Source: Pseudomonadota bacterium (GTDB taxonomy: Bacteria; Desulfobacterota; BSN033; WVXP01; G020346125). Taken from it: 19,533 bases of DNA. How positions within the stretch are numbered: the first letter of the stretch is position 1; each line of letters begins with the position of its first letter. Location of the stretch: positions 1-19,533 of the forward strand of contig DAOVGJ010000230.1 in the NCBI GenBank assembly GCA_030672465.1, in the 5' to 3' direction. Of the stretch, positions 8,646 through 14,818 are shown in pieces. Below the pieces are notes generated by a model. It made no database searches. It was not told the origin of the DNA and saw nothing but the letters and a program-made list of their open reading frames with translations. Made by a program: the position numbers and the translations under genes.

Positions 8646-8882
8646 ATGAGAAAGAAAAAAGTATGCAGGTGGTACAACGAAACATCTGGCATGAAAAGGG
8701 CTTATGATCAAGGTTTGCTAGACAAAGAGTGGGTGGAGAACTACTGTTGGAACAGCGGCAAGGGATGTGTCAGAAAAAGAAGATTTGAAGAAGAAGGATA
8801 TGTATCTCCGGATTACGTGTTGCCCGATGGAAAAATAGATGAAAAATTGAAGAAACTGGTAGAAGACAAAGCAGAATTTTAA
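8646..8882 (+). CDS. Small protein homologous to the C-terminal tail of the neighbouring uracil-DNA glycosylase
   Basis: A 78-aa basic protein of no named family known to me. Residues 7-66 align along their whole length with residues 197-254 of the glycosylase encoded 0.3 kb downstream. Shared features are C-[RK]-W-[YF], MKR, a [DE]-W-[VI]-E-x-Y-C segment, C-V-R, then a P-D-[YW]-x-LPDG-x-[IL] ending. Cysteines are C7, C34 and C41; the second cysteine of the glycosylase copy (C203) is Thr or Ser here. The module is therefore a free-standing version of a C-terminal accessory domain. It could bind a metal, nucleic acid or partner protein, but no function is established. The ATG at 8646 follows a weak purine-rich ribosome site; a good promoter lies at 8482-8510. 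Confidence 0.75.
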   Translation: MRKKKVCRWYNETSGMKRAYDQGLLDKEWVENYCWNSGKGCVRKRRFEEEGYVSPDYVLPDGKIDEKLKKLVEDKAEF

Positions 8883-8940
8883 AATAAGAATCACCGCCAT
8901 TTAATATAAATTTGCCTATAATCTTTCCCAACAACTTTAT

Positions 8941-9042
8941 CTCTTCTTTGCTCTTAAAGATATCTTTTCTTTCGTCGTCCCGAGATGTGATGTGATTGAA
9001 AGCGCCCATGTATTTCATCCCCAGGGGCTTGGCCCCCTCCAC
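8941..9042 (-). pseudogene. N-terminal fragment of an IS200-like (REP-associated) transposase
   Basis: The minus-strand frame reads GAKPLGMKYMGAF then NHITSRDDERKDIFKSKEE. This is the typical opening of REP-associated Y1 transposases (…Y-x-GAFYHITSRGNERKxIFK…). After about residue 34 the resemblance stops and the frame runs into AT-rich sequence, with no HUH motif or catalytic Tyr. The GN normally found in TSRGNER has become DD. It lies in the gap between the two uracil-glycosylase-related genes and points to an old insertion there. Confidence 0.55.
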
Positions 9043-9157
9043 CCAATGAAAATACCAATGCTTCTTAGTACTCTAACCCCCCCCGTTATCGGCAAATAGC
9101 CGCTAAGATGTTTTAAATTTTTCAGGCTTGACTAGTGCAAGATATCAAAAGCGGTAG

Positions 9158-9925
9158 GTGATAATGGAACACAAACAGAAAGCAGTTTCCGAGTTGAATG
9201 AAGTAATAAAAAACTGTAAAAGATGCAGGTTGTATCTAACGAGGACAAACGTTCTTTGTGGTGAAGGGAATCTGTACACACGACTTATGCTTATCGCCCA
9301 AGCCCCAGGTGATAGCGAAGATAGAGAAGGAAGGATGTTTATCGGCCCTTCAGGTAAGGTTCTGAACGAACTCTTGAATGAAACAGGGGTCAGCAGAGAT
9401 GAGATTTATATGACTAACCTGATAAAGTGCAGGCTTCCCAAATACAGGAGGCCGAAGCAGGATGAAATCGAGACCTGTAGACGCTTTCTTGAAAAAGAGA
9501 TTGCACTGATAGAGCCCGAAGTGATAGTCCCACTTGGTTACTATGCGTCCCGGTATGTCTTAAACAGATACAACATCTCCATACCGGAGGCAAAGGCTGA
9601 GTTTTCGGGTCTCTACGGCAGGATCTTTTGGGGCCAGAATCAGAAGATCTTCCCACTTCCCCATCCAGCATCATTGCTCTATAACAAGTCTTTCAAACCG
9701 GGCACAGTAGAGAAATACGGGAAACTTAAGGTGTTTTCACAAGAATGCAAATGGTTTCCCGTGTGCCCCATGAAAAGATTCGCCGATAAGGGAGAATTGG
9801 GCCGAGATTGGATAGAATTATACTGTAAAGGGGATTGGGAGCGCTGTGTCAGGTATCAGATGCAAGAGCGGGGAGAATATCACCCAGATTGGATGTTACC
9901 GGATGGAACCCTTGAAGAAACATGA
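9158..9925 (+). CDS. Uracil-DNA glycosylase, family 4-like, with an extra C-terminal cysteine domain
   Basis: Removes uracil from DNA at the start of base excision repair. Residues 10-195 form the glycosylase fold. Cysteines C20, C23, C91 and C107 are in the spacing of the [4Fe-4S] ligands of family 4/5 enzymes. The motif AQAPGDSED (47-55) and FIGPSG (61-66) form the uracil pocket, and HPAS (169-172) is the second active-site motif. Family 4 usually has GExPG, so the Glu is replaced by Gln48 here. Residues 197-255 form an added domain (C197, C203, C223, C230; HPDWMLPDG) not needed in the ~200-aa enzymes and shared with the 78-aa protein upstream. The start may be GTG 9158 or, more likely, ATG 9164; the AGGTG ahead of the latter is very close. 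Confidence 0.88.
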   Translation: MIMEHKQKAVSELNEVIKNCKRCRLYLTRTNVLCGEGNLYTRLMLIAQAPGDSEDREGRMFIGPSGKVLNELLNETGVSRDEIYMTNLIKCRLPKYRRPKQDEIETCRRFLEKEIALIEPEVIVPLGYYASRYVLNRYNISIPEAKAEFSGLYGRIFWGQNQKIFPLPHPASLLYNKSFKPGTVEKYGKLKVFSQECKWFPVCPMKRFADKGELGRDWIELYCKGDWERCVRYQMQERGEYHPDWMLPDGTLEET

Positions 9926-9993
9926 AGATAAGATTTTGCATCATGATTTTCACAAACGGACTCGATCCTTCACGGTGGAGACAGGAGGAAATC

Positions 9994-10035
9994 ATGCCCC
10001 CAAGAATTGCTCGGAATAAGTGGGGAATGAATTGA
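9994..10035 (+). other. Very short ORF with an ideal ribosome site, possibly a transposase start remnant
   Basis: AGGAGG at 9983-9988 stands five bases before an ATG that opens a 13-codon frame, MPPRIARNKWGMN, ending in TGA. The first residues (M-P-P-R-I-A-R) resemble the start of many REP-associated transposases (MPRIAR…), so this may be a third fossil of that family. It could equally be chance or a tiny peptide. Confidence 0.2.
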
Positions 10036-10160
10036 GGCAAAAGTTTATGTTATGTATGCCTTATTCTCACTGGTGTGATATTTTTTTGAATTTTTATCAT
10101 TCTGTTCCCTTTCTTTCAAAGGGTTTAGAAAGTATCTACATCTGATAAAGACCAACCGCT

Positions 10161-10191
10161 AAGAAAACGGTAAAAAGAAACCGTTTTTCTT
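10161..10191 (+). promoter_or_regulatory. Hairpin in the leader upstream of nnr
   Basis: AAGAAAACGGT (10161-10171) pairs with ACCGTTTTTCTT (10180-10191), an 11-bp stem with one bulged T and an 8-nt A-rich loop. It ends 23 bp before the nnr ATG. The descending arm contains TTTTT but the stem is weak, so it may be a modest terminator or attenuator for upstream transcription or simply a leader hairpin. The rest of the 289-bp gap (9926-10214) shows no convincing gene. Confidence 0.35.
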
Positions 10192-10214
10192 TGAGCCTTA
10201 TGGGAGGTTAAAAA

Positions 10215-11789
10215 ATGAAAGTAAGCAGAGTAACCGAGATGAGAGAACTGGATAAATCTGCCATAGAAAAATTTGGTATAAAAGAAGAGCTTTTAATGGA
10301 AAACGCGGGGGAGGCCACATATTTTGTCCTCTTAAACGAGTCCGGTGCTAAAGATAAGAAAATTGTTGCCTTTTGCGGTATTGGCAACAACGGGGGGGAC
10401 GGATTCGTTATTGCGAGAAAAATCCACTCGAGTGGTGGGAAGGTAAGAGTTTTCATTTTAGGCGACCGAAGTAAGTTCAAGGGTGCAGCAAAGATGAATC
10501 TCGACATTATATCCCGGGTTCCCCTAAAGGTCCAACAGGTTGAATCCATTGAATCGATAAAACTGGATGTTTATCACTGCGACGCTATTGTGGACGCGAT
10601 TTTTGGCACAGGCCTCACCCGGGATGTAGAGGGACTCTATCGTGATGTTATCGAATTGATTAATCAAAGCGGCAAAACGGTTTTTAGCGTTGACATCCCC
10701 TCTGGTGTTCATGGTGATACGGGTAAGATAATGGGTACAGCGGTGAGGGCCGATTACACCATAACCTTTGGCCTTCCCAAGATAGGAAATATGCTCTTCC
10801 CAGGATATGACCTATGCGGAAAGTTATACGTTTCTCATATATCATTTCCCCCCTCACTTTACAACGCAGATTCAATAAAGGTTGAGATCAACCATCCGGT
10901 GAGACTACCCACCAAGGATAAAAATGCTCATAAAGGGGATTTTGGTGAAGTTCTTTTCATTGCAGGAGCCTCAAGCTACTTTGGAGCCCCCTATTTTGCA
11001 GCTCTATCTTTTCTCAAAGCAGGAGGTGGATATTCCCGACTTGCTGCCCCCCAATCCATGGCACCATTCCTCGCCAATAAAGGAAGCGAGATTGTCTTTA
11101 TTCCCCAGAAAGAAACAAGTTCCGGGAGCATCTCCATAGAAAATAAACGTGCTTTATTGGATCTTTCGGAGAGGGTAGATATGGCTGTGCTGGGTCCGGG
11201 GTTGTCCCTAGAGGAAGAAACCCAACACCTGGCGAGAGAATTGGCAAGGGAGGTTAAAAAACCGCTGCTCATAGACGGGGACGGCATTACCGCATTGTGT
11301 AAAGATTTGGAAATTATAAAAGAAAGAAAGGCGGATACAATTCTCACTCCTCATCTAGGAGAAATGTCCAGAATCACAAAAATAAGTGTACCCGAAATAG
11401 ATACCAATAAAATAAATATCCTGCAACGTACTGCCAAGGAATTGAATGCAATTATCGTGTTGAAGGGGGCTCATTCGCTGATTGGCTATCCCGATGAAAG
11501 AGTTTTTATAAATATGAGCGGAAATCCCGGTATGGCAACGGCGGGGGCGGGTGATGTCCTGACCGGGACGATTGCTGCCATGTTCAGTCTGGGATTATCT
11601 GTGCAGGATGCGGTCAAAAAAGGTGTCTTCATGCATGGGTTTTCCGGAGATTTGGCAGCCGGAGACAAAGGTGAAGATGGAATAACAGCCCAGGATATAC
11701 TGGATTATCTCCCTTTTGCCGCAAAAATGGACCGGGAAGGACTTAATGCAGCCTTCAGGGAACGTTATGAAGGGGTTCATGTTGTATAG
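10215..11789 (+). CDS. nnr: Bifunctional NAD(P)H-hydrate epimerase / ADP-dependent NAD(P)H-hydrate dehydratase
   Basis: Repairs NADH and NADPH damaged by hydration: the N-terminal half interconverts the R and S hydrates, and the C-terminal half dehydrates the S form using ADP. Residues 1-215 are the YjeF_N epimerase domain, with ENAG (29-32), CGIGNNGGDGF (54-64) and VDIPSGVHGDTG (159-170). Residues 235-505 are the ribokinase-like dehydratase domain, with NAHKGDFGEVLFIAG (237-251), VLGPGLS (325-331), ILTPHLGEMSRI (376-387) and NPGMATAGAGDVLTG (437-451), D447 being the expected catalytic residue. Total length (524 aa) is normal for the fused bacterial form. GGAGG at 10203-10207 sets the ATG. 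The alcohol dehydrogenase gene starts nine bases after the stop, so the two are cotranscribed. Confidence 0.95.
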   Translation: MKVSRVTEMRELDKSAIEKFGIKEELLMENAGEATYFVLLNESGAKDKKIVAFCGIGNNGGDGFVIARKIHSSGGKVRVFILGDRSKFKGAAKMNLDIISRVPLKVQQVESIESIKLDVYHCDAIVDAIFGTGLTRDVEGLYRDVIELINQSGKTVFSVDIPSGVHGDTGKIMGTAVRADYTITFGLPKIGNMLFPGYDLCGKLYVSHISFPPSLYNADSIKVEINHPVRLPTKDKNAHKGDFGEVLFIAGASSYFGAPYFAALSFLKAGGGYSRLAAPQSMAPFLANKGSEIVFIPQKETSSGSISIENKRALLDLSERVDMAVLGPGLSLEEETQHLARELAREVKKPLLIDGDGITALCKDLEIIKERKADTILTPHLGEMSRITKISVPEIDTNKINILQRTAKELNAIIVLKGAHSLIGYPDERVFINMSGNPGMATAGAGDVLTGTIAAMFSLGLSVQDAVKKGVFMHGFSGDLAAGDKGEDGITAQDILDYLPFAAKMDREGLNAAFRERYEGVHVV

Positions 11790-11793
11790 GAGG
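11788..11793 (+). promoter_or_regulatory. Ribosome-binding site for the alcohol dehydrogenase, overlapping the nnr stop codon
   Basis: A perfect AGGAGG begins within the TAG stop of nnr and ends five bases before the ATG at 11799. This arrangement implies cotranscription and probable translational coupling with nnr, and it fixes the dehydrogenase start. Confidence 0.8.
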
Positions 11794-11798
11794 AAAAG

Positions 11799-12809
11799 AT
11801 GAGGGCATGGATACTTGAAAAACATGCGAAAATAGAGGAAAGGCCGTTGAAACTCGTGGAGGTTCCTACACCCCATGCACAAGAAGGGGAAATAAGAGTA
11901 AAGATCCTCGTTTGTGGAGTCTGCAGGACAGATATCCATATCGCTGAGGGAGACCTTCCCCTAAGAAAATGTCCTGTAATTCTGGGACATGAGATTGTGG
12001 GTATTGTCGATGAGGTGGGGGAAAACGTCAGACGTTTCAAGCTCGGTGACAGGGCAGGCATTTACTGGCTATATAACTCCTGTAAAAAATGCAAGTATTG
12101 CCTATCACATAGAGAAAACTATTGTCCGGATATCAAATCCACAGGATGGGACGAGGATGGTGGATATGCAGAATATATAACTATTTCAGAAGAGTATTCC
12201 TTGCCTTTAAGTGACGTCCATTTGGAACCTTCCGAAATTGCGCCGCTTATGTGCCCAGGAATAGCGGGATACGCGGCGTTTAAACTGACAGAAACCCAGA
12301 CGGGCGACAAATTGGGGCTTTACGGATTCGGTCCCACAGCTTACTTCGTACTTAAAGTTGCTCAATCTATGGGCATAGAAACATACGTGAGCACCAGATC
12401 TACAAAAAATATTGGGGGGGCAAAAAAAGCAGGAGCAAACTGGGCCGCAGACGCATCAAGGGAGAGGATACCCTGCAAATTAGACTCAGTAATTATCTTC
12501 CCTCCTGCGGGCAACCTGGTTGAACCCGCCCTTTCTCAGTTAGAAAAGGGCGGGATATTGGTGATGGCACCCGTGAATGCGTCTCCCATTGTCATTGAAA
12601 ATTACAGCGAAAATCTGTGGGGACACTCCATTAGGACACTATTTAACTTAAGAAGGTCTGACGCAGAAGAATTTTTTGAGACAATTAATAGGCTCCAGCT
12701 AAAGGCAGGAGCAACTCTATTCCCCTTTGAAGAAACACAGGATGCTCTCCTGCTGGCCAAACAAGGCAAACTAGAACAACCGAATGCGGTTATCAAAATT
12801 GCAGGCTGA
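11799..12809 (+). CDS. Zinc-dependent alcohol dehydrogenase (MDR superfamily)
   Basis: A 336-aa medium-chain dehydrogenase/reductase that would interconvert an alcohol and an aldehyde with NAD(P). Catalytic zinc ligands are C42 (in CGVCRTDIH), H64-E65 (GHE) and C152. The structural zinc lobe is C95, C98, C101 and C109. The nucleotide-binding turn is GLYGFGPTA (173-181), the GxGxxA variant seen in the zinc-binding alcohol dehydrogenase subfamily, rather than the strict GxGxxG. All key residues are present and the length is normal. It follows nnr in one transcription unit; a link through pyridine-nucleotide turnover is possible but unproven. Substrate is not deducible. No obvious terminator follows; a 20-bp palindrome lies about 115 bp downstream. 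Confidence 0.92.
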   Translation: MRAWILEKHAKIEERPLKLVEVPTPHAQEGEIRVKILVCGVCRTDIHIAEGDLPLRKCPVILGHEIVGIVDEVGENVRRFKLGDRAGIYWLYNSCKKCKYCLSHRENYCPDIKSTGWDEDGGYAEYITISEEYSLPLSDVHLEPSEIAPLMCPGIAGYAAFKLTETQTGDKLGLYGFGPTAYFVLKVAQSMGIETYVSTRSTKNIGGAKKAGANWAADASRERIPCKLDSVIIFPPAGNLVEPALSQLEKGGILVMAPVNASPIVIENYSENLWGHSIRTLFNLRRSDAEEFFETINRLQLKAGATLFPFEETQDALLLAKQGKLEQPNAVIKIAG

Positions 12810-12925
12810 AATAACGATCCACACGCCCCGGTGCTGCACAGAATCAAGATCTTCTTCCTAAGACTCAAAAACAAAAAACACAGGATACTACCCATTCCTA
12901 TTACCAGCTAATGAACAACCATTAC

Positions 12926-12945
12926 TTATGTTGAGCTCAACATAA
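12926..12945 (+). repeat. Perfect 20-bp palindrome at the edge of a transposase remnant
   Basis: TTATGTTGAGCTCAACATAA is identical to its own reverse complement, centred on GAGCTC. It coincides with the 3' breakpoint of the IS200-like fragment on the minus strand, whose last three codons lie in it. It lacks a following T tract on either strand, so it is not a standard terminator. It could be an operator-like site, a hairpin at an element end, or a junction product. Confidence 0.6.
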
Positions 12946-13128
12946 AAAGTGATTCGGCATCAATGTCCAGTCATTGCAGGGAGTTGAGGTTTCGATGAGA
13001 ACGTTTCCCAGCCGCCCTAAGAAGTTTCGATAATCTTGATCATCCTTGAAAATAGGTTTTCGCTCTATACCCCTTAGCATAATGTGATAGAGTGCTCCGG
13101 CAGCATCTATGCGTGTTTTTCGCGGCAT
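12937..13128 (-). pseudogene. IS200-like (REP-associated) Y1 transposase, N-terminal fragment
   Basis: From ATG 13128 the frame encodes 63 aa starting MPRKTRIDAAGALYHIMLRG, with IFKDDQDYRNFLGRLG and WTLMPNHF, the characteristic N-terminal third of REP-associated tyrosine transposases. Intact members continue MPNHFHLL, where the two His form the HUH metal site. Here the frame reads MPNHFLC and stops, so the second His and the catalytic Tyr domain are missing. The break falls on the edge of the palindrome at 12926-12945. The minus-strand DNA just before it (a GGGACGCCCGTGAAATAT stretch near 13165-13185) looks like the usual flank of such elements. Confidence 0.75.
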
Positions 13129-13149
13129 AACTTCCGTATACCAAACCAT

Positions 13150-13354
13150 CAGTCAAATGTCGATATTTCACGGGCGTCCCCATTTCTCAAGACTTCCTTA
13201 AGATCCCGAAGAAGCCACTGCCCTTTTTAGGAACAGCCCTTTCAGGTCCTCATAATAGGGACATATCTGATTGATCTTGTAATATCTGAGATTCGCCCTC
13301 TTTTGGGACTTGAGATTTGAAGGTGTGTTTAAATGGCTGAAGCGCCCTGTTGCT
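13150..13354. other. Intergenic stretch downstream of the Hdr operon
   Basis: About 205 bp without an intact gene. On the minus strand a short open frame ending at a TAA (13200-13198) reads NLKSQKRANLRYYKINQICP and a further 19 residues. It looks protein-like but matches nothing I recognise and has no start or ribosome site, so it may be a decayed gene end. No clear terminator for the Hdr operon is visible here. Confidence 0.3.
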
Positions 13355-14818
13355 TTAGGAAGAGTGGATGATCCCCTTTTCCCTCAAAAGGGGTATGGGA
13401 TCGATGAAATGTTTATCCAATCCCAGTGCCTTCGGTTCCAGGCCAAAAGCCAGTCCCATGAGCTGGGTGAAGTAGAGAATGGGGAGGTCGAACTGGCCGT
13501 CCATCTGCGCCTGCCGGGAATCGAGGTTCACCTGGCACAGGGGACAGGCCACGACAATAGCCTCGGCTCCGACGGCCTTGGCATTGGCCAGGATCTTTCG
13601 GCCGAGTTCCAGAACGATCTCCAAATTGGTAAAGCCAAGGGAGGCACCGCAACATCGGGTCTTGTAAGACCAATCCAGGGGCTGGGCGCCTAATTGCTGC
13701 ACCAATTTATCCATATTGTTGGGATATTCGTAGTCTCCAAATCCCGTAACCTTGGGAGGCCGGGTAATGACGCAGCCATAGTAGCAGACCACCTTCAGTT
13801 CCCCGAGGGCGAGGGTCACCTCAGAGCCTATGGCCTCCAAGCCCACGCGTTCGGTGAAGGTATTGAGCGCGTGTTCTACGTGTAGCCCCTCTGATGGCTC
13901 ATAACCGATCTGGGCTTTCACCCTCTCCCTGAGCTCCGTGTCCCTCGCGATATCGTGCAGTGCCATCCGCATCCGCAGGTAACAAGACGGGCAGGGAGCG
14001 GTGACACAGGAGTGTCCCATCTCCTCCACCAAGGCCAAGTTCTTCATGGGGAGAAGGGTAGATAAGTAGTGGTCCGTTGAATGGGCGGGGGTGGTTCCAC
14101 AACAAGTCCAGCCCTCGGGCTCGTCCACCATCAATCCCAGCTTCTCCGCCACCGCCTTGAAGGAGAGGCCGTATTCCACGGAGGTGCCGGAGAGGCTGCA
14201 TCCGGGATAGTAAGCCACCCGGCGTTCGGTGCTCGTCACCTTTTTCGTCGTCTGGCCCTTCTTTTTCCGGACGAGGTGGGGCAATAACTTCAGCTTTCCC
14301 TCCCTGAACATCTTCATGCCCACGGATAGATCTTTGGAAAAAAGCTGCCCAAGATCCAACTGCCCGGTGAGAAACAACCGCAGGTAGAACTCCCCCATCA
14401 AACCGGTTTCGTAAAGGCGCCCGAACATACGAAGGTTATGGAGGACGGCGTTGTAAAAGACGGGGACCGACGGAACCCCGGGGGGGATACCCTGCTGCTG
14501 GGCCATGATCTTCAGCACATCCATAACCCGGGTGATATCGATATCCTGGGGGCACCGGGTAGCGCAGGTCTCGCAGGCCGCGCAGAGCCAGATGGTCCTC
14601 GAACTAAGCGCTAACTCCCTCTCGTCCAACTGGACGGCCCGCATGAGCTGATTGGGGGAGAGGTCGAAATGATCCGCTACGGGACAGCCCGAGGCGCATT
14701 TTTGGCATTGATAGCAAAGGTAGACGTTTTCCCCACAGATCTCACGAATCTCTTCGGTAAAAGGCGTTTGAGCGACTCCTTCCCCTTGGCTCACCTTGGG
14801 AGAATAAGTCGATTTCAT
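13355..14818 (-). CDS. HdrC-HdrB fusion (HdrD-like heterodisulfide reductase catalytic subunit)
   Basis: A 487-aa soluble iron-sulfur protein. Residues 20-100 form the HdrC-like part with two [4Fe-4S] motifs (C35, C38, C41, C45 and C79, C82, C85, C89). Residues 200-460 form the HdrB-like part with two complete CCG motifs (C207, C239-C240, C276, C279 and C349, C389-C390, C425, C428), the ligands of the noncubane cluster pair that reduces disulfides in methanogen HdrB. The order HdrC then HdrB matches methanogen HdrD, but it partners a soluble HdrA rather than HdrE. The ATG (14818-14816) overlaps the HdrA stop by one base (TGATG), implying translational coupling. The natural disulfide or other substrate is unknown in a bacterium. 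Confidence 0.9.
   Translation of the reverse strand: MKSTYSPKVSQGEGVAQTPFTEEIREICGENVYLCYQCQKCASGCPVADHFDLSPNQLMRAVQLDERELALSSRTIWLCAACETCATRCPQDIDITRVMDVLKIMAQQQGIPPGVPSVPVFYNAVLHNLRMFGRLYETGLMGEFYLRLFLTGQLDLGQLFSKDLSVGMKMFREGKLKLLPHLVRKKKGQTTKKVTSTERRVAYYPGCSLSGTSVEYGLSFKAVAEKLGLMVDEPEGWTCCGTTPAHSTDHYLSTLLPMKNLALVEEMGHSCVTAPCPSCYLRMRMALHDIARDTELRERVKAQIGYEPSEGLHVEHALNTFTERVGLEAIGSEVTLALGELKVVCYYGCVITRPPKVTGFGDYEYPNNMDKLVQQLGAQPLDWSYKTRCCGASLGFTNLEIVLELGRKILANAKAVGAEAIVVACPLCQVNLDSRQAQMDGQFDLPILYFTQLMGLAFGLEPKALGLDKHFIDPIPLLREKGIIHSS
13373..13393 (-). repeat. Hairpin within the last codons of the HdrCB gene
   Basis: CCCCTTTT and AAAAGGGG form a perfect 8-bp inverted repeat around a 5-nt loop, about 16-36 bp before the stop of the minus-strand gene. 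No T tract follows it, so it is not a normal terminator; it might protect the mRNA 3' end. Confidence 0.4.

Noticed and set aside
9077..9084. Run of eight C residues
   Set aside because: Single homopolymer in non-coding DNA; no sign of phase variation because it lies in no coding or promoter position I can support.
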